This document shows, piece by piece, positions 1 to 12,126 of a stretch of 64,000 nt of DNA. This DNA is from Silene latifolia (Eukaryota > Streptophyta > Magnoliopsida > Caryophyllales > Caryophyllaceae), in assembly GCF_048544455.1 (NCBI RefSeq), contig NC_133530.1, positions 17,413,748 through 17,477,747 on the forward strand. Reading direction: 5' to 3'. Within the stretch, counting starts at the first letter, position 1. Each line of letters begins with the position of its first letter. Both the position numbers and the translations under genes were made by a program. Under the pieces are notes generated by a model that had not been told where the DNA came from, searched no databases, and saw only the letters and a list, made by a program, of their open reading frames with translations.

Positions 1-2155
1 AATGGAGGCCGTGTGGGCTGTTTTGGCCTCGGTTTTAGGAGCCGTGACAGGCTGAGTTGGGCTCAGTTTTGGGACGGATAAAATGGTGCTTTATGGGACT
101 GTTTCTAGGGCGTAAAAGTTGTGACAATTTTCTTGGTATGCCTGTCAAAAGGGAGGGTCATAATGGTTTATGAACATAAGACAGTAGCTAATGAATATGA
201 TTTACATGTTTTGATTTAAATTAATTTTCGTCTCATATTTTATATAACGATAATTCGTTAATATCGTCCCTTCACATAATTATTTTAGGTGGCTCTTATG
301 TGGTTGAAGATGAAGAGTAATTTTGGGTTTTAGAAGCTTTCTCAAGTTTATTGCTTGTCTCTTTGCTAGCTTAAGGTAACTATTCCGAGTTACTCGACGA
401 ATTAATGTCACATTAGTAGTTAATGTGGTGTTTGTTGTTTGTTAAGTGTTTAGATGATTGATAATGTGTTACTTTCGTTTTTCACATGATAGAAATTAGA
501 AATAGCATGAGAATGATATGGTGATAAATTTTGTAATTTGGGCCAAAGTAGGCCAAGACTCTGAGCTGGGCCAGATTGACCGAACGAGTTTGGTCAAACT
601 AGGTTTAAACCGGTCAGCCTCGATTTGACCGATGACCCGTCGCGGGACTCGGGTCGAGGGTTTGTCTTTGAGGTAAGATTGGTGGTTATTGGAGGTTTTA
701 TGTTATGCCTTGATATTTGTAATTATCATTTCACATGTTGGTTGTTGGATGCTTTGGATGCTTTATACTTGAGTCTTCTTGCCTTGTTGCCATTTTAGCT
801 TGTTCTCATGAATTATGAGATTAACGGTTAGCTGGAATTTGGATTATTATTGATATTGGAGATATTGTTGGATTGTCTGCTGAATAGACATTTATATAGC
901 CTTTCACATGATAGAATGTTAGCATTTATGTTGGTAAGTTGGACTCTTTGCCCTCTTATGGTTAAATGGGTGTCCTATTTGTCTTGTGTGGTGTGGGCTA
1001 AAATATTCAAGTTGGGACCTAGATTGGTTTTATTTAGGTCCTAGGTGAGTATTTCGGCCTTCATCATAGATAGGCCATTATAATCTTTGACGAGTATATG
1101 TTCACTGCTTAATAGCCTTTGTGTTCCTGACTTGGTGGGTTTATATCTAAGTTGGGGCATGACCTCGTTACTTATTTTGAGAGTAAGTGGTCAGCTTAAG
1201 TACTAGCCAACCCTTTGGTGGACTCCTTAGGGTACTCACTTGGTTTTATAAAATAGTGGGTCTTGGATGCGGTGGTGTGTATCCGCATGTCTAGGTCTGC
1301 GCAGATTTAAGACTAGGGTTGTGTTGTGTCTTGGCCATGTTTTGATAGAACCTCTGAGCCAAGATACCGGTTCGATTACATTCCCTACCTCGTGGTATAG
1401 ACTCGAGTTACAGAGTGACTATTGACGGGACTAAGAACTTATGCCTGTCTTTGATATATTGCCCTTTCTTGTTTGATGATTCTATGAATCATAGAAGGTG
1501 AGATGCAAGCCGGCTATGGTTGATAGAGTTTGGATTCCTGGATTTTATGTGATTCACATGATAGTGTAGTATGAGTCGGTCTAGTATTCACATGCTAGGA
1601 CTATGTGTTGTTATATTGTTGTTCACATGATAAGCACGATTGTCTAGCATCTATATGCTAAGGCTATGTGTTATTCATATTCATATTCTTATGTTTACAT
1701 GTTATATTAATTATGACATTTCGTGGCTGGGAGAACTCGGAGTTACTCCCCACTGACTGTGGCTTTCGTATTTGTATAAAATGCGAATGACAGGTAGGTG
1801 ATGCATATATGGGGTACACGGACGAGCTAGCGAGTAAAGTAACCCTGGAACCTAGATTGGCTTTATTTTATTGTGACCCTTAAACACTTTTATGTCATAT
1901 ACATTTTAGGGACATATGTCTCCCTCTTTACATTTGGTTGTATAATTTGCTATTCGCGACTTTAGCGATGGTTATGTTTTGAAACTTCTAGTTAGACCTT
2001 GTATGTTTGACACCTTCCAATTTGGATATCTTTATAACAGGTTCAGGTTTTAAAAATTTCAGGTTTTTACCCAAATGAACCTATTACAAACATATCCACG
2101 CAGTTTTATTCTAGAATTACGTGTTTACTTTTCCGCGATGAATGAGGGTGTCACA
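1..2155 (+). mobile_element. LTR-like fossil of a Ty3-type retroelement, cut by the window start
   Basis: This stretch has no host-like coding sequence. It reads like the long, non-coding LTR of a plant Ty3/gypsy element and ends in a TGTCACA-like terminus near 2155. Inside it the decamer TTCACATGNT recurs at 481, 730, 903, 1553, 1587 and 1622. Start, partner LTR and internal genes are outside the window or lost, so family and age cannot be fixed. Placement in Ty3 rests on general resemblance only. Confidence 0.45.
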
Positions 2156-2325
2156 TACTTGGTCGAGTATCTCACGACTCGGTCGAGTGTTTTTGGACAT
2201 TAAGTTGATCAGAAAACACACGACACCCAACTCGACCGAGTTAGCCCTATTCGGCCGAGTAAACTGGATTCAGAAAACTGTGGTATTAAAACTACCCCTG
2301 CCCAATTCAAACACTCCCGCATAAA
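2156..2325. repeat. Repeat with inverted CTCGGTCGAGT-like motifs
   Basis: About 170 bp next to the LTR-like fossil carry the motif GGTCGAGT in direct orientation (2161, 2181) and its complement ACTCGACCGAGT further right (about 2230), plus a diverged TCGGCCGAGT. The arms could pair into a small stem. It is probably part of the same retroelement fossil. No gene is visible. Confidence 0.35.
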
Positions 2326-2890
2326 ATGCCGCCTTGCGATTTCAACGACGATATATCTCATTAACTGAGCCATTATGGATTTGGGGTATGGGACAAGAGA
2401 GGGATGGATGATTGGATGAAGAAGTAATTGAAGTTATTAGATTGATTTAAGAAATCAAAATAAAAAAGATGTTGATGTTGATGTTGAAGATGGAAAATGT
2501 CGCCTTGCGGTTTCAACGAAGGTATATCTCATTAACTGAGCCATTGTGGATGTGGGGTGAGGGACGAGAGAGGGATGGGTGATTGGATGAATAAGCAATT
2601 GAAATTGTTAGATTGATTTAATAAATCAAAATAAAAACGATGGCGATGTTGATGTTGAAGATGGAGGATGATGATCGGCTATGATTTAGGGTTCGATGGT
2701 GATGTTAAAATGGTGACTTTGAATAAAAAATATGGCGATGTTGTTGTTGAAGATGGACGATGATGATCGGTATGATTTGGGGTTCGATGGTGATGTTAAA
2801 AGGGTTATTTTGAATAAAAAAGATGGCGATGTTGATGTTGAAGATTTAGGATGATAATCGACTATGATTTAGGGTTCAATGGTGATGTTA
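2326..2890. repeat. Two nested tandem duplications (about 175-bp and 91-bp units)
   Basis: A unit starting GCCGCCTTGCGATTTCAACG at about 2328 recurs, diverged, at about 2501, giving two copies of roughly 175 bp. Its 3' part then expands into a 91-bp unit beginning TGGCGATGTT at 2641, 2732 and 2823, with the third copy incomplete. Units share the phrases GATGTTGAAGATGGA and ATGATTTAGGGTTCGATGGT. The reading frame is not conserved, so this is taken as non-coding tandem amplification. Confidence 0.8.
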
Positions 2891-3299
2891 ACTGAGAAGA
2901 ATCTACAAAAGGAGTATTTACTGTTGACAGCCAAAGGATATAAAGTTACTAAGGGAGCACGTTTTTTTTCTGCCATAGTATTATATGTAAATTATCGGCA
3001 TGTGTCTTGGTCCTGATTGGTTGGAATGCGTATGTACGATCGGTAGAGGTCAGTTTCATGTTAGATTGAATTTATGTTCTTATAGGTCGCAGTTAGGTGA
3101 GTGACTTTACTTCTTTCTATCTTACAATATACTCACCATGTTCTTTAAGTGAGTGATGAGCGACCCGTGAGAGTCTGATATATACAAGTCTTTCAAGGTC
3201 GACGGTTTAGTAGCTTTGTCATTGATTTAACTCGTTTACATTTGATAAATTACTATGGTGTTGATTTATTGTATTAAACGGTTTAGGTGAGACAAAAGC
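2891..3299. other. Non-coding stretch before the CACTA element
   Basis: About 400 bp with no gene and no clear repeat. It ends in the AGC trinucleotide (3297-3299) that is repeated at 11251-11253 and is the target duplication of the CACTA element. It may be the broken end of an older retroelement whose other side resumes at 11254. Confidence 0.4.
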
Positions 3300-3322
3300 C
3301 ACTACAAAAAGAATTAAAACAG

Positions 3323-3736
3323 GCGACCAATTTTGGCGACTGAAATCAGTCGCTAAAATCAATTTGGCGACTGAAATCAGTCGCCAAACGTCAGTCGCAG
3401 ACCTTAGTCGCCTTTTCTAACTTTGGCGACTAATGTCGGTCGCCAAATTTGGCGACTGAAAAATCAGTCGCCAAATGACAAAAATAGCGACTGAAATCAG
3501 TCGCCAAATTGGCGACTGATTTGAGGTAGTCGCCAAATTGGCGACTGAATTGCAGTCGCTAAATTTGGTATTAGTCGCCAAATTTGGGTGACGTAGCTAA
3601 TATCACTGAGCAACTTTGGCGACTGAATAAGGGCTTTGGCGACTGAATATCAGTCGCCATTTTGGCGACTACCCTAAATCAGTCGCCAATTTGGCGACTG
3701 AATATCAGTCGCCAAAACCCTTATTCAGTCGCCAAA
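3323..3736. repeat. Left subterminal repeat array of the CACTA element
   Basis: About 20 copies of the heptamer GGCGACT or its complement are packed in 410 bp, mostly paired head to head as GGCGACTGAAATCAGTCGCC so that each pair is itself a small palindrome. In En/Spm the subterminal repeats are where the TNPA protein binds, so these are the likely binding sites for the TNPA-like product encoded at 3983-5627. The segment 3615-3736 is one large inverted repeat with perfect 19-bp outer arms (3615-3633 and 3718-3736). Confidence 0.9.
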
Positions 3737-3982
3737 GCCACTGTATGTTTTGGTGGTTTTTTTCGTTTTCATTGCTAGCCAAATATTTACAACCTGCATA
3801 CAAACCGATGTTCCACAACGCCATACATCCCAAATTTCAACACACACAACACCATACATTTCAACCCAACACCACCCATTTTCTCAAACTTCATTTCATA
3901 TATTGAAAATGAAAGTTTTACAAGCTAAGATATTCTAAAGTTCAAGTCTAAAGTTCAAGTTTTACTAGCTTACATGCTAAAA

Positions 3983-5627
3983 TCATCTTACTTGGAAGCC
4001 AACGCCGGCTCCACTCCCCCCTTGTGGACCATGCGGATCATTTGGATCGTAGTTGGGTCCAGGTCCGGGGTTACAACTTTGCCACCAATTCTCAAACATT
4101 GCCATTCTTTCCTTCATTTGGCGGAATTCTTCATCACGTTTGGCTTCACGTTCATCACGCTCTCTTACTTGAGCTTGAAGTTGACTAATAATTCCCGGTT
4201 GATACGTGGTGCTGGGAATTGTTGAAGTCGATCTTCTACGCGTTTTCTCATAGAAAGCCGGTGTTGAACTTCCGGTACCAACATGCCCTTTCTTGAAGCC
4301 ATTCACCAACTCATACCATATGTCATTATCCGGTTTTTCAGGATTGGAGGCTTTTTCTTGTTCAAATGCATCCTACAATATTAAACAAATGGTTGTAAGT
4401 TAATATGGTAACCACCTTATATACGACATTTTAAAAGAGAATAAATTAACAAAAATTAAGTGTTAGGGAAAACTTACATATAATTGCTTGTCTTTTGGCT
4501 TAGTCCAACTTATAACCCCTTTGTGGTCAACCCTGGAATGCGTGTCCGAAAAGCGGTTCGCATACCGTCGCAATCGGCTTTGACTTCTTCTTTCCTTTCT
4601 GAAATGAAAAAAAAACATACATGTTAGAAAATCAACAAAAAATCTAACATAAAATAAACATGTTGCATTGAAAACCAAAAAAAGTGTGAAATAATAGACA
4701 AACTTACACCCAATACACGATCCCAGAACGATCGTGATCCCCCGTAATGAGTAGGCTCGTTCACGGCATCTTCCTTTCCTCCTTTTTTGTTGAGGGATGC
4801 TTACTTAGACTTCTTCTGAAAAGCTTCACTTTTGGTATGCTTTATTAAGCCTTCATACTTCTTACCTACAATTACACATATGAAATCATAACTAATAAGT
4901 TACTGATATTATTTATAATATAAGAGAGTATATGCTAATTAATACAAATAACAAAACATGTTAATTAAATACCTTTCATGTGCTCGGCTCCTTCGGCGCC
5001 CGATCGTCTTCAGAGATCACGTCCCGATATCGTCGAGTACCGACGTCATCGTACCTGTTACGGACATTCTGTTCTTGAGACGGTGACCAAGCAAATGATA
5101 GCTACAAAAAAAAAGGCGACAAAATTTCATATCAGTATAAAATAAAAGTCTAACCTTGGTTCTTAAAAAATTTATCAAAATTAATTATTTGGTTTCTAAA
5201 ACAAAGAACTACGGAAAATATATACCCGAAAGTTATTGAACCATGCCTCTTTTTGTGCATTAGAAGCCTGTGTCCACGATGTAGGAATTGGACCCACGAA
5301 ATTAGTCTTCGTGCTTTTCGTGACACCTCGTACCACGCAATCGTCCATAAACCTGCATTTATTTTGAACATGTAAAAAAAAAAATAATAATAATAGTAGA
5401 CTAATAAAGAATAAGACTTACCATAATCCCGCCGGCTCAAGAATCATCCGATGATCCGAAGTGTACCGTATCGGCACCCGTACTGGCTCGTCGGTAGCGT
5501 CAGTCGCGTCACCGTCACCGTCTGTCTGCATGGGATCCTCACGCACAATCTCCTCCTCCTCCTCACGCGTACTCTGTCCAGAACCTGAGCCGCCTCCACG
5601 CTTCCTACCTCGACCTGCTCCAGCCAT
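3983..5627 (-). pseudogene. TNPA/Transposase_24-like (Ptta/En/Spm) gene of the CACTA element
   Basis: This is the second gene of the element, read right to left. Exon-like pieces are bounded by GT-AG sites: about 5627-5425 (starts MAGAGRGRKRGGGSGSG, an Arg/Gly-rich then acidic N-terminus), about 5353-5229 (WTQASNAQKEAWFNNF, a typical Transposase_24 segment), about 5101-4974, 4866-4708, 4600-4480 and 4373-3983. The last piece carries WYELVNGFKKGHVGTGSS, a Ptta/En/Spm hallmark. A charged, probably coiled-coil tail follows (QLQAQVRERDEREAKRDEEF) and then a Gly/Pro-rich end. Such proteins bind the subterminal repeats and help bring the ends together in the nucleus. The third and fourth pieces contain stops in the best frame, so the gene is scored as damaged unless splicing differs. 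Confidence 0.7.
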
Positions 5628-5732
5628 CTGCAGTAATACAAATAAAAATTAACACAAATAATGATAAATGAAAATTATACGGACTTCTAAATTTTAATTA
5701 TTTACTCCTGAGGAATACAAAATTATACCAAT

Positions 5733-8700
5733 TTAATCATACTCATCATCATCGTCGTCCTCCTCCTCATCCTCATCCTCATCATCGTCATCATCGGCAT
5801 CATAATCATCTTCATCTCCAAACCCCTCGTCCTTCCTTCTCCTTTTCTCCTCCTCCCTTCTCCTCCTCACCTCCTCTTCCCCCCTCCTCTCCTCTTCTTC
5901 TTCCATTCTCTCCTCCTCCTCCGCCTCATCCTCCCCCGGCAGTCTCTCTTCCACATCATAATATTCTTCCTCTTCCATGTCTTCACCATCTTTATTCTCA
6001 TGCTCATAGTTGATTTCATCGGGTGGAGACAAAAGTGTTTCATTTGAAACGTTTTCTTCTTGGAAAAAAGTTGTATCAACTTGTGACCGTGCCTTTGTCT
6101 TAAAGATTGCACACCACGCATTTTGATTTCTATCATTTGTTGTGCTTGGATAAGTAGCAAAATACACTTGATGAGCCTGATGTGCAAGTATAAATGGATC
6201 ATACTTAGAGTATGTTCTAGTACGATTCACTTCTACAAGCTTGTATTGTTCATGTACTCTCATTCCAGCCACAGAATTATCCTTCCAGTCAACCTTGAAT
6301 AAGACAGTTTTATAAGCTCGGTCACGTCCATTATAACTAATTTCAAAGATATCTTCAACTATACCATAGTATTCGTTGTCATCAAGAGAAGAAATAGTAA
6401 CCCCCAAATTGCACCTAGCCTTACCTTTACCGTGGTTGAATGTTTGAAAATTAAACCCATTAACCGAGTATCGATCCCACGTTCTTACCATTTTTGAAGG
6501 ACCAAAAGCCAAACTTCTTATCAAATCATCTTGAATATTCAACTCAATTACATGTTTCTGAAACCATGATGGAAATTGGTCCTCATGTTTGTCCCAAACA
6601 TCATCCTTACTTATATTAGGATTCCTCTGAATGAAATCATTAACAAACTGTGTTTCGTATGACTCCAAGAGGTCACAATTAGATAGCACGTAAAGGTGGG
6701 CACGATTATACTCTTTATCATCCAAATATCTTGTTTGCCCCTTTGATGAACACCCTTCATCATCTTGAGTTTGAAAAAATTCGGGTAAACTTCCGTCTAT
6801 TTCATCCGGTTTCTCAACATTCAAGTTTTTTGCTTTGGTTTCTATATGTTTTTCAAAGTAAAGAGAACAAAAGTTTACAATCTCTTCCGTTAAATAAGCA
6901 TTGCATATAGAACCTTCCACCCTAGCTTTATTACCAATTTTTTTCTTCAAATGATTAAGAAACCTATAAAAGTTAATGATGAGTTTTATTAATAATAAAG
7001 TTAACATATAATAAATAGATTAGTTATTATTATTAATTTAAAAGTAGCTAGATTATCTTAATTACCTTTCAAATGGATACATCCACCTATATTGGACGGG
7101 TCCCCCAACTTTGGCTTCATATGGCAAATGAACCGGTAGATGCTCCATGGAGTTAAAAAATGCAGGAGGAAAGATCATTTCAAGCTTACACAATATCTGT
7201 GGTATTTGCTCTTCCCATTTAATCATGTCATCAACACATATTGAAGAGGCACATAAATCTCGGAAGAATTGACTAATCTCAACAACTGCATTCCAAACGT
7301 TTGTCGGCACGAGGTGTTTCAAAGCAACGGGTAATAATCGCTCCATGAATACATGACAATCATGACTTTTCAAGCCTTACAACTTCAGCTTCTTAAGATC
7401 AACACATCGACTGAAATCTGATGCATACCCATCAGGAAACTTCAAATTTTGTAACCACTCACACAATACCTTTCTCTTATTAGCTTTGTCGAGAGTGAAA
7501 ATGGATGTTGGCTTAGACCCGTCGCCGCGAATGTGTAATTTGGGACGATGACAAAATTTCTGCAAATCTTTTCTAGAAGCAATGCTATCACATTTTTCAC
7601 CTTCTACATCCATGATCATGTCAATTAGTTGCTCAAAGAAATTCGTTTCTATGTGCATTACATCCAAATTATGTCTTATCAACATTCGTTTCTATGTGCT
7701 TCTTTTAAACCAACCGTTTTTCAGCGTTTTCAATTCTTTAAATTCTTCTTCGGTACCATCAATAGGGGATGGTAAATCACATACCGTCTTCCATATCTCA
7801 TCCCCAGGCACTCGTTTCGGAGGGGCATCAAGCACCGCTTTACCTTTTGTGAAAGCTTTCTTGTTCCTCCTATGTGGATTTCCCTCTCGTAAAAAGCATC
7901 TATGACAATCAAACCAGCTTATTTTCTTGCTATTGAGAAGCCAAAATGCTTTACTTTCCTCCATGCAACAAGGACATGCTTTTTGTCCTTGTGTAGACCA
8001 CCCAGATAGCATACCATAGGCGGGAAAATCATTTATTGTCCACAAAAGGGAAGCTTTAAGTTGAAAATTTTGTTTTTTAGACACATCATAAGTTTCCACC
8101 CCAACTTCCCACAAATATTTCAACTCCTCCACCAATGGTTGTAAATAAACATCCAAATTACGTTTCGGGCTTTTTGGTCCGGGAACAATAAGTGACAAGA
8201 AGATAAATGGTCTTTTCATACATAACCAAGGTGGTAAGTTGTATGGTGTGACCATAACGGGCCAACAAGAATACTTACTCCCAAAATTACCGAAAGGATC
8301 AAATCCATCCGTACACAAGCCAAGTCGTACATTGCGGGGTTCCTTGGCAAAATCAGGATACATCTGATCAAATCGTTTCCATTCTTCCCCATCACTAGGA
8401 TGACTCATCTTCCCCGGAGCACGTGGGTTTTCTTTGTGCCATCTCATTTGTTCGGCAATGTTTTTGGTGGCATAGATTCTTTGAAGTCTTGGTGCGAGAG
8501 GAAAGTAAAACAATTGGTTACATGCTATTGGTTTCTTACTCTTTTTGGCCCTCTTACTACCGTTGCCTTTTTTCAACACCAAAATTGTATCTCCTTCACT
8601 TGTCTCATATCTATCCGCCCCACAATCTTTACATTTGTCAAGCAAAGCATCATCTTTCCAAAATAGCATACATCCTTCAGGACATGCATCAATCTTTTCA

Positions 8701-9359
8701 TGCGGTAACTGAAGACCTTTAACTACTTTTTTGGTAGTATAGAAACTTCGGGTCATGATATTATCATCGGGGAAATATTCCTCAAGGAACGAGGCAATGC
8801 CATCAACAGCAACAAATGACATATTAAACTCACATTTCAAGGTAACTAGCCTAGAAGCGGCTTGTAACAATGTCATTCTGCTTTCTTCATACAAGGGTTT
8901 TTCTGAGGCTTTTAACATGTCAATAAAGGCTTTTGCTTGTGGGTGTGGCGGTTGTTCTTCAGAAATGGTTGTATGGTCATCACTATTAAAAATAGTGGAA
9001 TCCATAGCATCAACAACCATCTCTCTATATGGGTTCTCATCATTTTGTATTTGATGGGTGTGAACTTGTTCATGAATTGGAGAATATGCTTCTCCATGTG
9101 AAATCCAATTGTAATAATTTGGCTTAAACCCGTTTATAATGAGATGTTCTTCTACTACAATGTCAAGCTGGTATTTCAGGTTTTTGCATTTGGCACAAGG
9201 ACACCTAAGTTTTTTGTCTACCAAGTCATATTCATCTTGTTGATTAGCAAATTCAATAAACTCGCTAACACCCTTTATAAATCTACCGGTAGGACGTCTT
9301 TTCTTATTGGAATGGTCTAATCTTCCTTCATACATCCATGAACGTTCCAATCTCTTCAT
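5733..9359 (-). pseudogene. TNP2-like CACTA transposase gene, damaged
   Basis: This encodes the cut-and-paste enzyme. The first exon, from ATG at 9359, opens with a transposase-associated zinc-binding-like domain (RCPCAKCKN, residues about 52-60) and runs through the Transposase_21 core. It includes GLCTDGFDPFG, which carries a probable catalytic Asp, and the family motif DVYLQPLVEELKYLW. The core resumes at 7685 with RHNLDVMHIETNFFEQL, a further Asp motif. DUF4218 follows (7373-7062, LKSHDCHVFMERLLP, HLPVHLPYEA). A clean 102-bp GT-AG intron (6964-7065) joins YPFER to FLNHLKKKIGNKARVEGS, then comes DUF4216 and a long Glu/Asp/Arg tail ending at 5733. Two lesions are seen: a small replacement around 7684-7700 that ends the frame at 7692, and an in-frame TAA at about 7374-7376. 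Domain order matches autonomous CACTA elements. Confidence 0.85.
6964..7065 (-). other. Intron of the TNP2-like gene between DUF4218 and DUF4216
   Basis: The minus-strand sequence runs ...TTTGAAAG|GTAATTAAG...CTTTTATAG|GTTTCTT. Removing it joins YPFE-R-FLNHLKKK, the continuous family motif, so the splice is well supported by protein homology. Confidence 0.8.
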
Positions 9360-9536
9360 TTTAATCTAAAGAAGACCCCACAATAATTTAAACATTTTTA
9401 AAAAATAACAATAATATTACATACAAAATTTAAACATTATACTCCACATTATACAATAAACATATGAAAACAATATATAAATATTGTCAATAAGTAATCC
9501 ATCTTCGAATGGGGTCCTTATCACTCCAACCTAAAC

Positions 9537-9767
9537 CTGTCAATGTACGTTTCAAGTCACTAGCAAACACACTTGTAATTTATTAATGAGGAAAAAATTC
9601 GCAAACAATTCCCTTGATTCTCCAAATACACATCTATGTAGAATAACTAATTACTCCACATATACATGTATTCGGAGAACATTAAAGGGATCGCCACCAA
9701 ACTCATTCCTCATTAATAAATCACAAGTACGTGTTTACTACCTAAATGACTTGAAACGTACAAAGAC
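9537..9767. repeat. Fold-back (inverted repeat) upstream of the TNP2-like gene
   Basis: The left arm begins TGTCAATGTACGTTTCAAGT (9539-9558) and the right arm ends ACTTGAAACGTACAAAGACA (9748-9767). Pairing continues inward through TTTATTAATGAGGA on one side and TCCTCATTAATAAA on the other. The inner arms (ATTCTCCAAATACA against TGTATTCGGAGAA) still match. Arms are about 110 bp and the loop is very short. No target duplication was recognised, so it may be a nested MITE or a built-in hairpin. Confidence 0.8.
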
Positions 9768-10159
9768 AGTCCCAAAATGGGGACTATTCAAGAATTAATC
9801 CTAATGAGTAATTCTTGAACGGGTACTAAGTCAACATCAAATCAAACAACAACACAATCAAGTACTAAATTAATTAAGTCAATCAATAGCACAATTCAAC
9901 CACATAATAAAGGTTTCTATCCTAAAGTCCGTAGCATAATTTGAACTAAAATTAGTAAATTTAAAAGGTAACTGGTAAGAGGAGGTTACCTAATCAAGTA
10001 AAAGCAAAAATGAAAAGAAAACAAGAAGCAACAGCTACCGCGTACGGTGGTGTCTAGCAGCGCGGTGACAACCCTGAAAAGAGAAAAGAAAAACAAAAAA
10101 ACAAGGTTATTCAACCTCAATTCATCAATAACATGAATTATCAAACTAAATTTATCAAA

Positions 10160-10545
<386 letters not shown>

Positions 10546-11012
10546 TAGCTACCAACACCAAACACCACCCCACTACCCACCCCAACCACGCCCACCACGG
10601 CCCACCCACGGCCGACCGCCACCCACCGAACCACCCCCACCCATAACCCTAAACCAAGACAAAAACCCCCTTAATCATTCCCTTTTAATTCAAACACAAA
10701 TTAAACTAAATCTAACTACAAATTAAACTAAATCTAACTACAAATTAATCAAACATACTAACTACAAATAAATCTAACCAACTAACCACAAATTAATCAA
10801 ACTAACTACAAATTAATCTAACAAATTAAACTGAAATTAAACAAAAAAAACTAACCTAATTAAAGAGGGTGGATGTGGCGGTGGAAATGGCGGTGGAAGG
10901 GTGGTTGTGTGGTGTTGTTCGTTAGTGTCGTCGCCGCTGTTTCAATCGCTCGCCCTTTTTTTTGTTTCGTAAATAGTAAAGTAGGATAGAGGAGCGCTGG
11001 TTTGTATAAAAA

Positions 11013-11239
11013 AATTGGCGACTGAAAGTTCATTTTGGCGACTGAATTTCAGTCGCCAAATTGGCGACTACCCATAAATCAGTCGCCAAATCCAAAATTT
11101 CGGTCGCCACGTTTGATTCCCTTTTTAAAAAAGCCAGTCGCCAGATTGGCGACTGATTTCAATCGCCAATTTGAAAATCAATCGCCAATTTGGCGACTAC
11201 TTCTTTCAGTCGCCAAATTTCGGTCGCCTGTTTCAGTTT
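11013..11239. repeat. Right subterminal repeat array of the CACTA element
   Basis: About nine copies of GGCGACT or AGTCGCC plus degenerate ones (AATCGCC, GGTCGCC). The array is shorter and less regular than that on the left, and is the predicted binding region for the TNPA-like protein. Confidence 0.85.
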
Positions 11240-11253
11240 TTCTTGTAGTAAGC

Positions 11254-11353
11254 ATAGAAAGCTCTGAGTTTGTATACTGTTCCATTAGTCCCCTTTTATG
11301 TCTTGTGTCTATTGCTTGCTTGGGGACAAGCAAAGGTTTGGTTTGGGGAGGTT
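11254..11353 (+). mobile_element. End of an Athila-like internal region with polypurine-tract-like sequence
   Basis: Just right of the CACTA target duplication, the sequence CTTGGGGACAAGCAAAGGTT followed by GGTTTGGGGAGGTTT resembles the end of the internal region and the polypurine tract of Athila-type Ty3 elements. An LTR-like sequence begins at about 11354. Only this end is preserved and no coding part is visible. Confidence 0.45.
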
Positions 11354-12126
11354 TGATGTGTGCTTTATTTATACACGTATTCTATCATTTTGCACGCATT
11401 TCTATGCATTATTGAGTAGCGTTATCTACTATTCTCCCTTGTTTTGGCTACTTTGGGTTGTGTTGTGTTTTATGGAGGTTATAGGCTCGAGTATGTGCAA
11501 ACAAGCTAAAACCCGTCAATAAAGCTTGCAATCTTTGCCTTGGTATGAAATGAGCTTGGAAACTATCCTTTTTGGAGTCCATAGCTAGTGAAGTAATGAA
11601 GCTTATAGAGCAAAAGAGAGGCTTCACATTATTAGTGCCTACTTTGAAGAGTCATAACTCGAGTTCTACAAATGATAGTCAGGTGATTCAAATTGGAGGT
11701 GAAAGCTTATCTGTTATCTTTCCAACGCCACCAAAAAACGCTCTATTTGCCCAAGTTCGAAGAAATGGTGGTCGTTTGAAGTTCAGTGCGCATTGAAGGA
11801 TTTGCGCGACGATAAAAAAGTCGATCGACTTATCTCTAGTTTGGTCTGAATATGATTTATAATTTCGGCCCATTACTCCTCTTATTATTTAATAAGGACT
11901 TAGTAAACATTATTAGGTTATCTTTCATTATTGCAATTGTTTTGCTCTAGAATTTTCGGATCGAAAACTTTGCAGTCTTGCTTCCTTTATTTCGGTAATT
12001 AATTAATCCTTGTTCTTCAATTCATTCTTATTGTTTTATTTCGTTCTTCCTCTTTATTAGTTGCAAGTTTATGTTCAATTGTTATTTAGATTTTGTCGTC
12101 ATGCTTAATTTAATTTTCATTATTAT

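Noticed and set aside
8400-9054. Plus-strand open stretches opposite the TNP2-like gene
   Set aside because: Antisense shadows of the conserved transposase frame.
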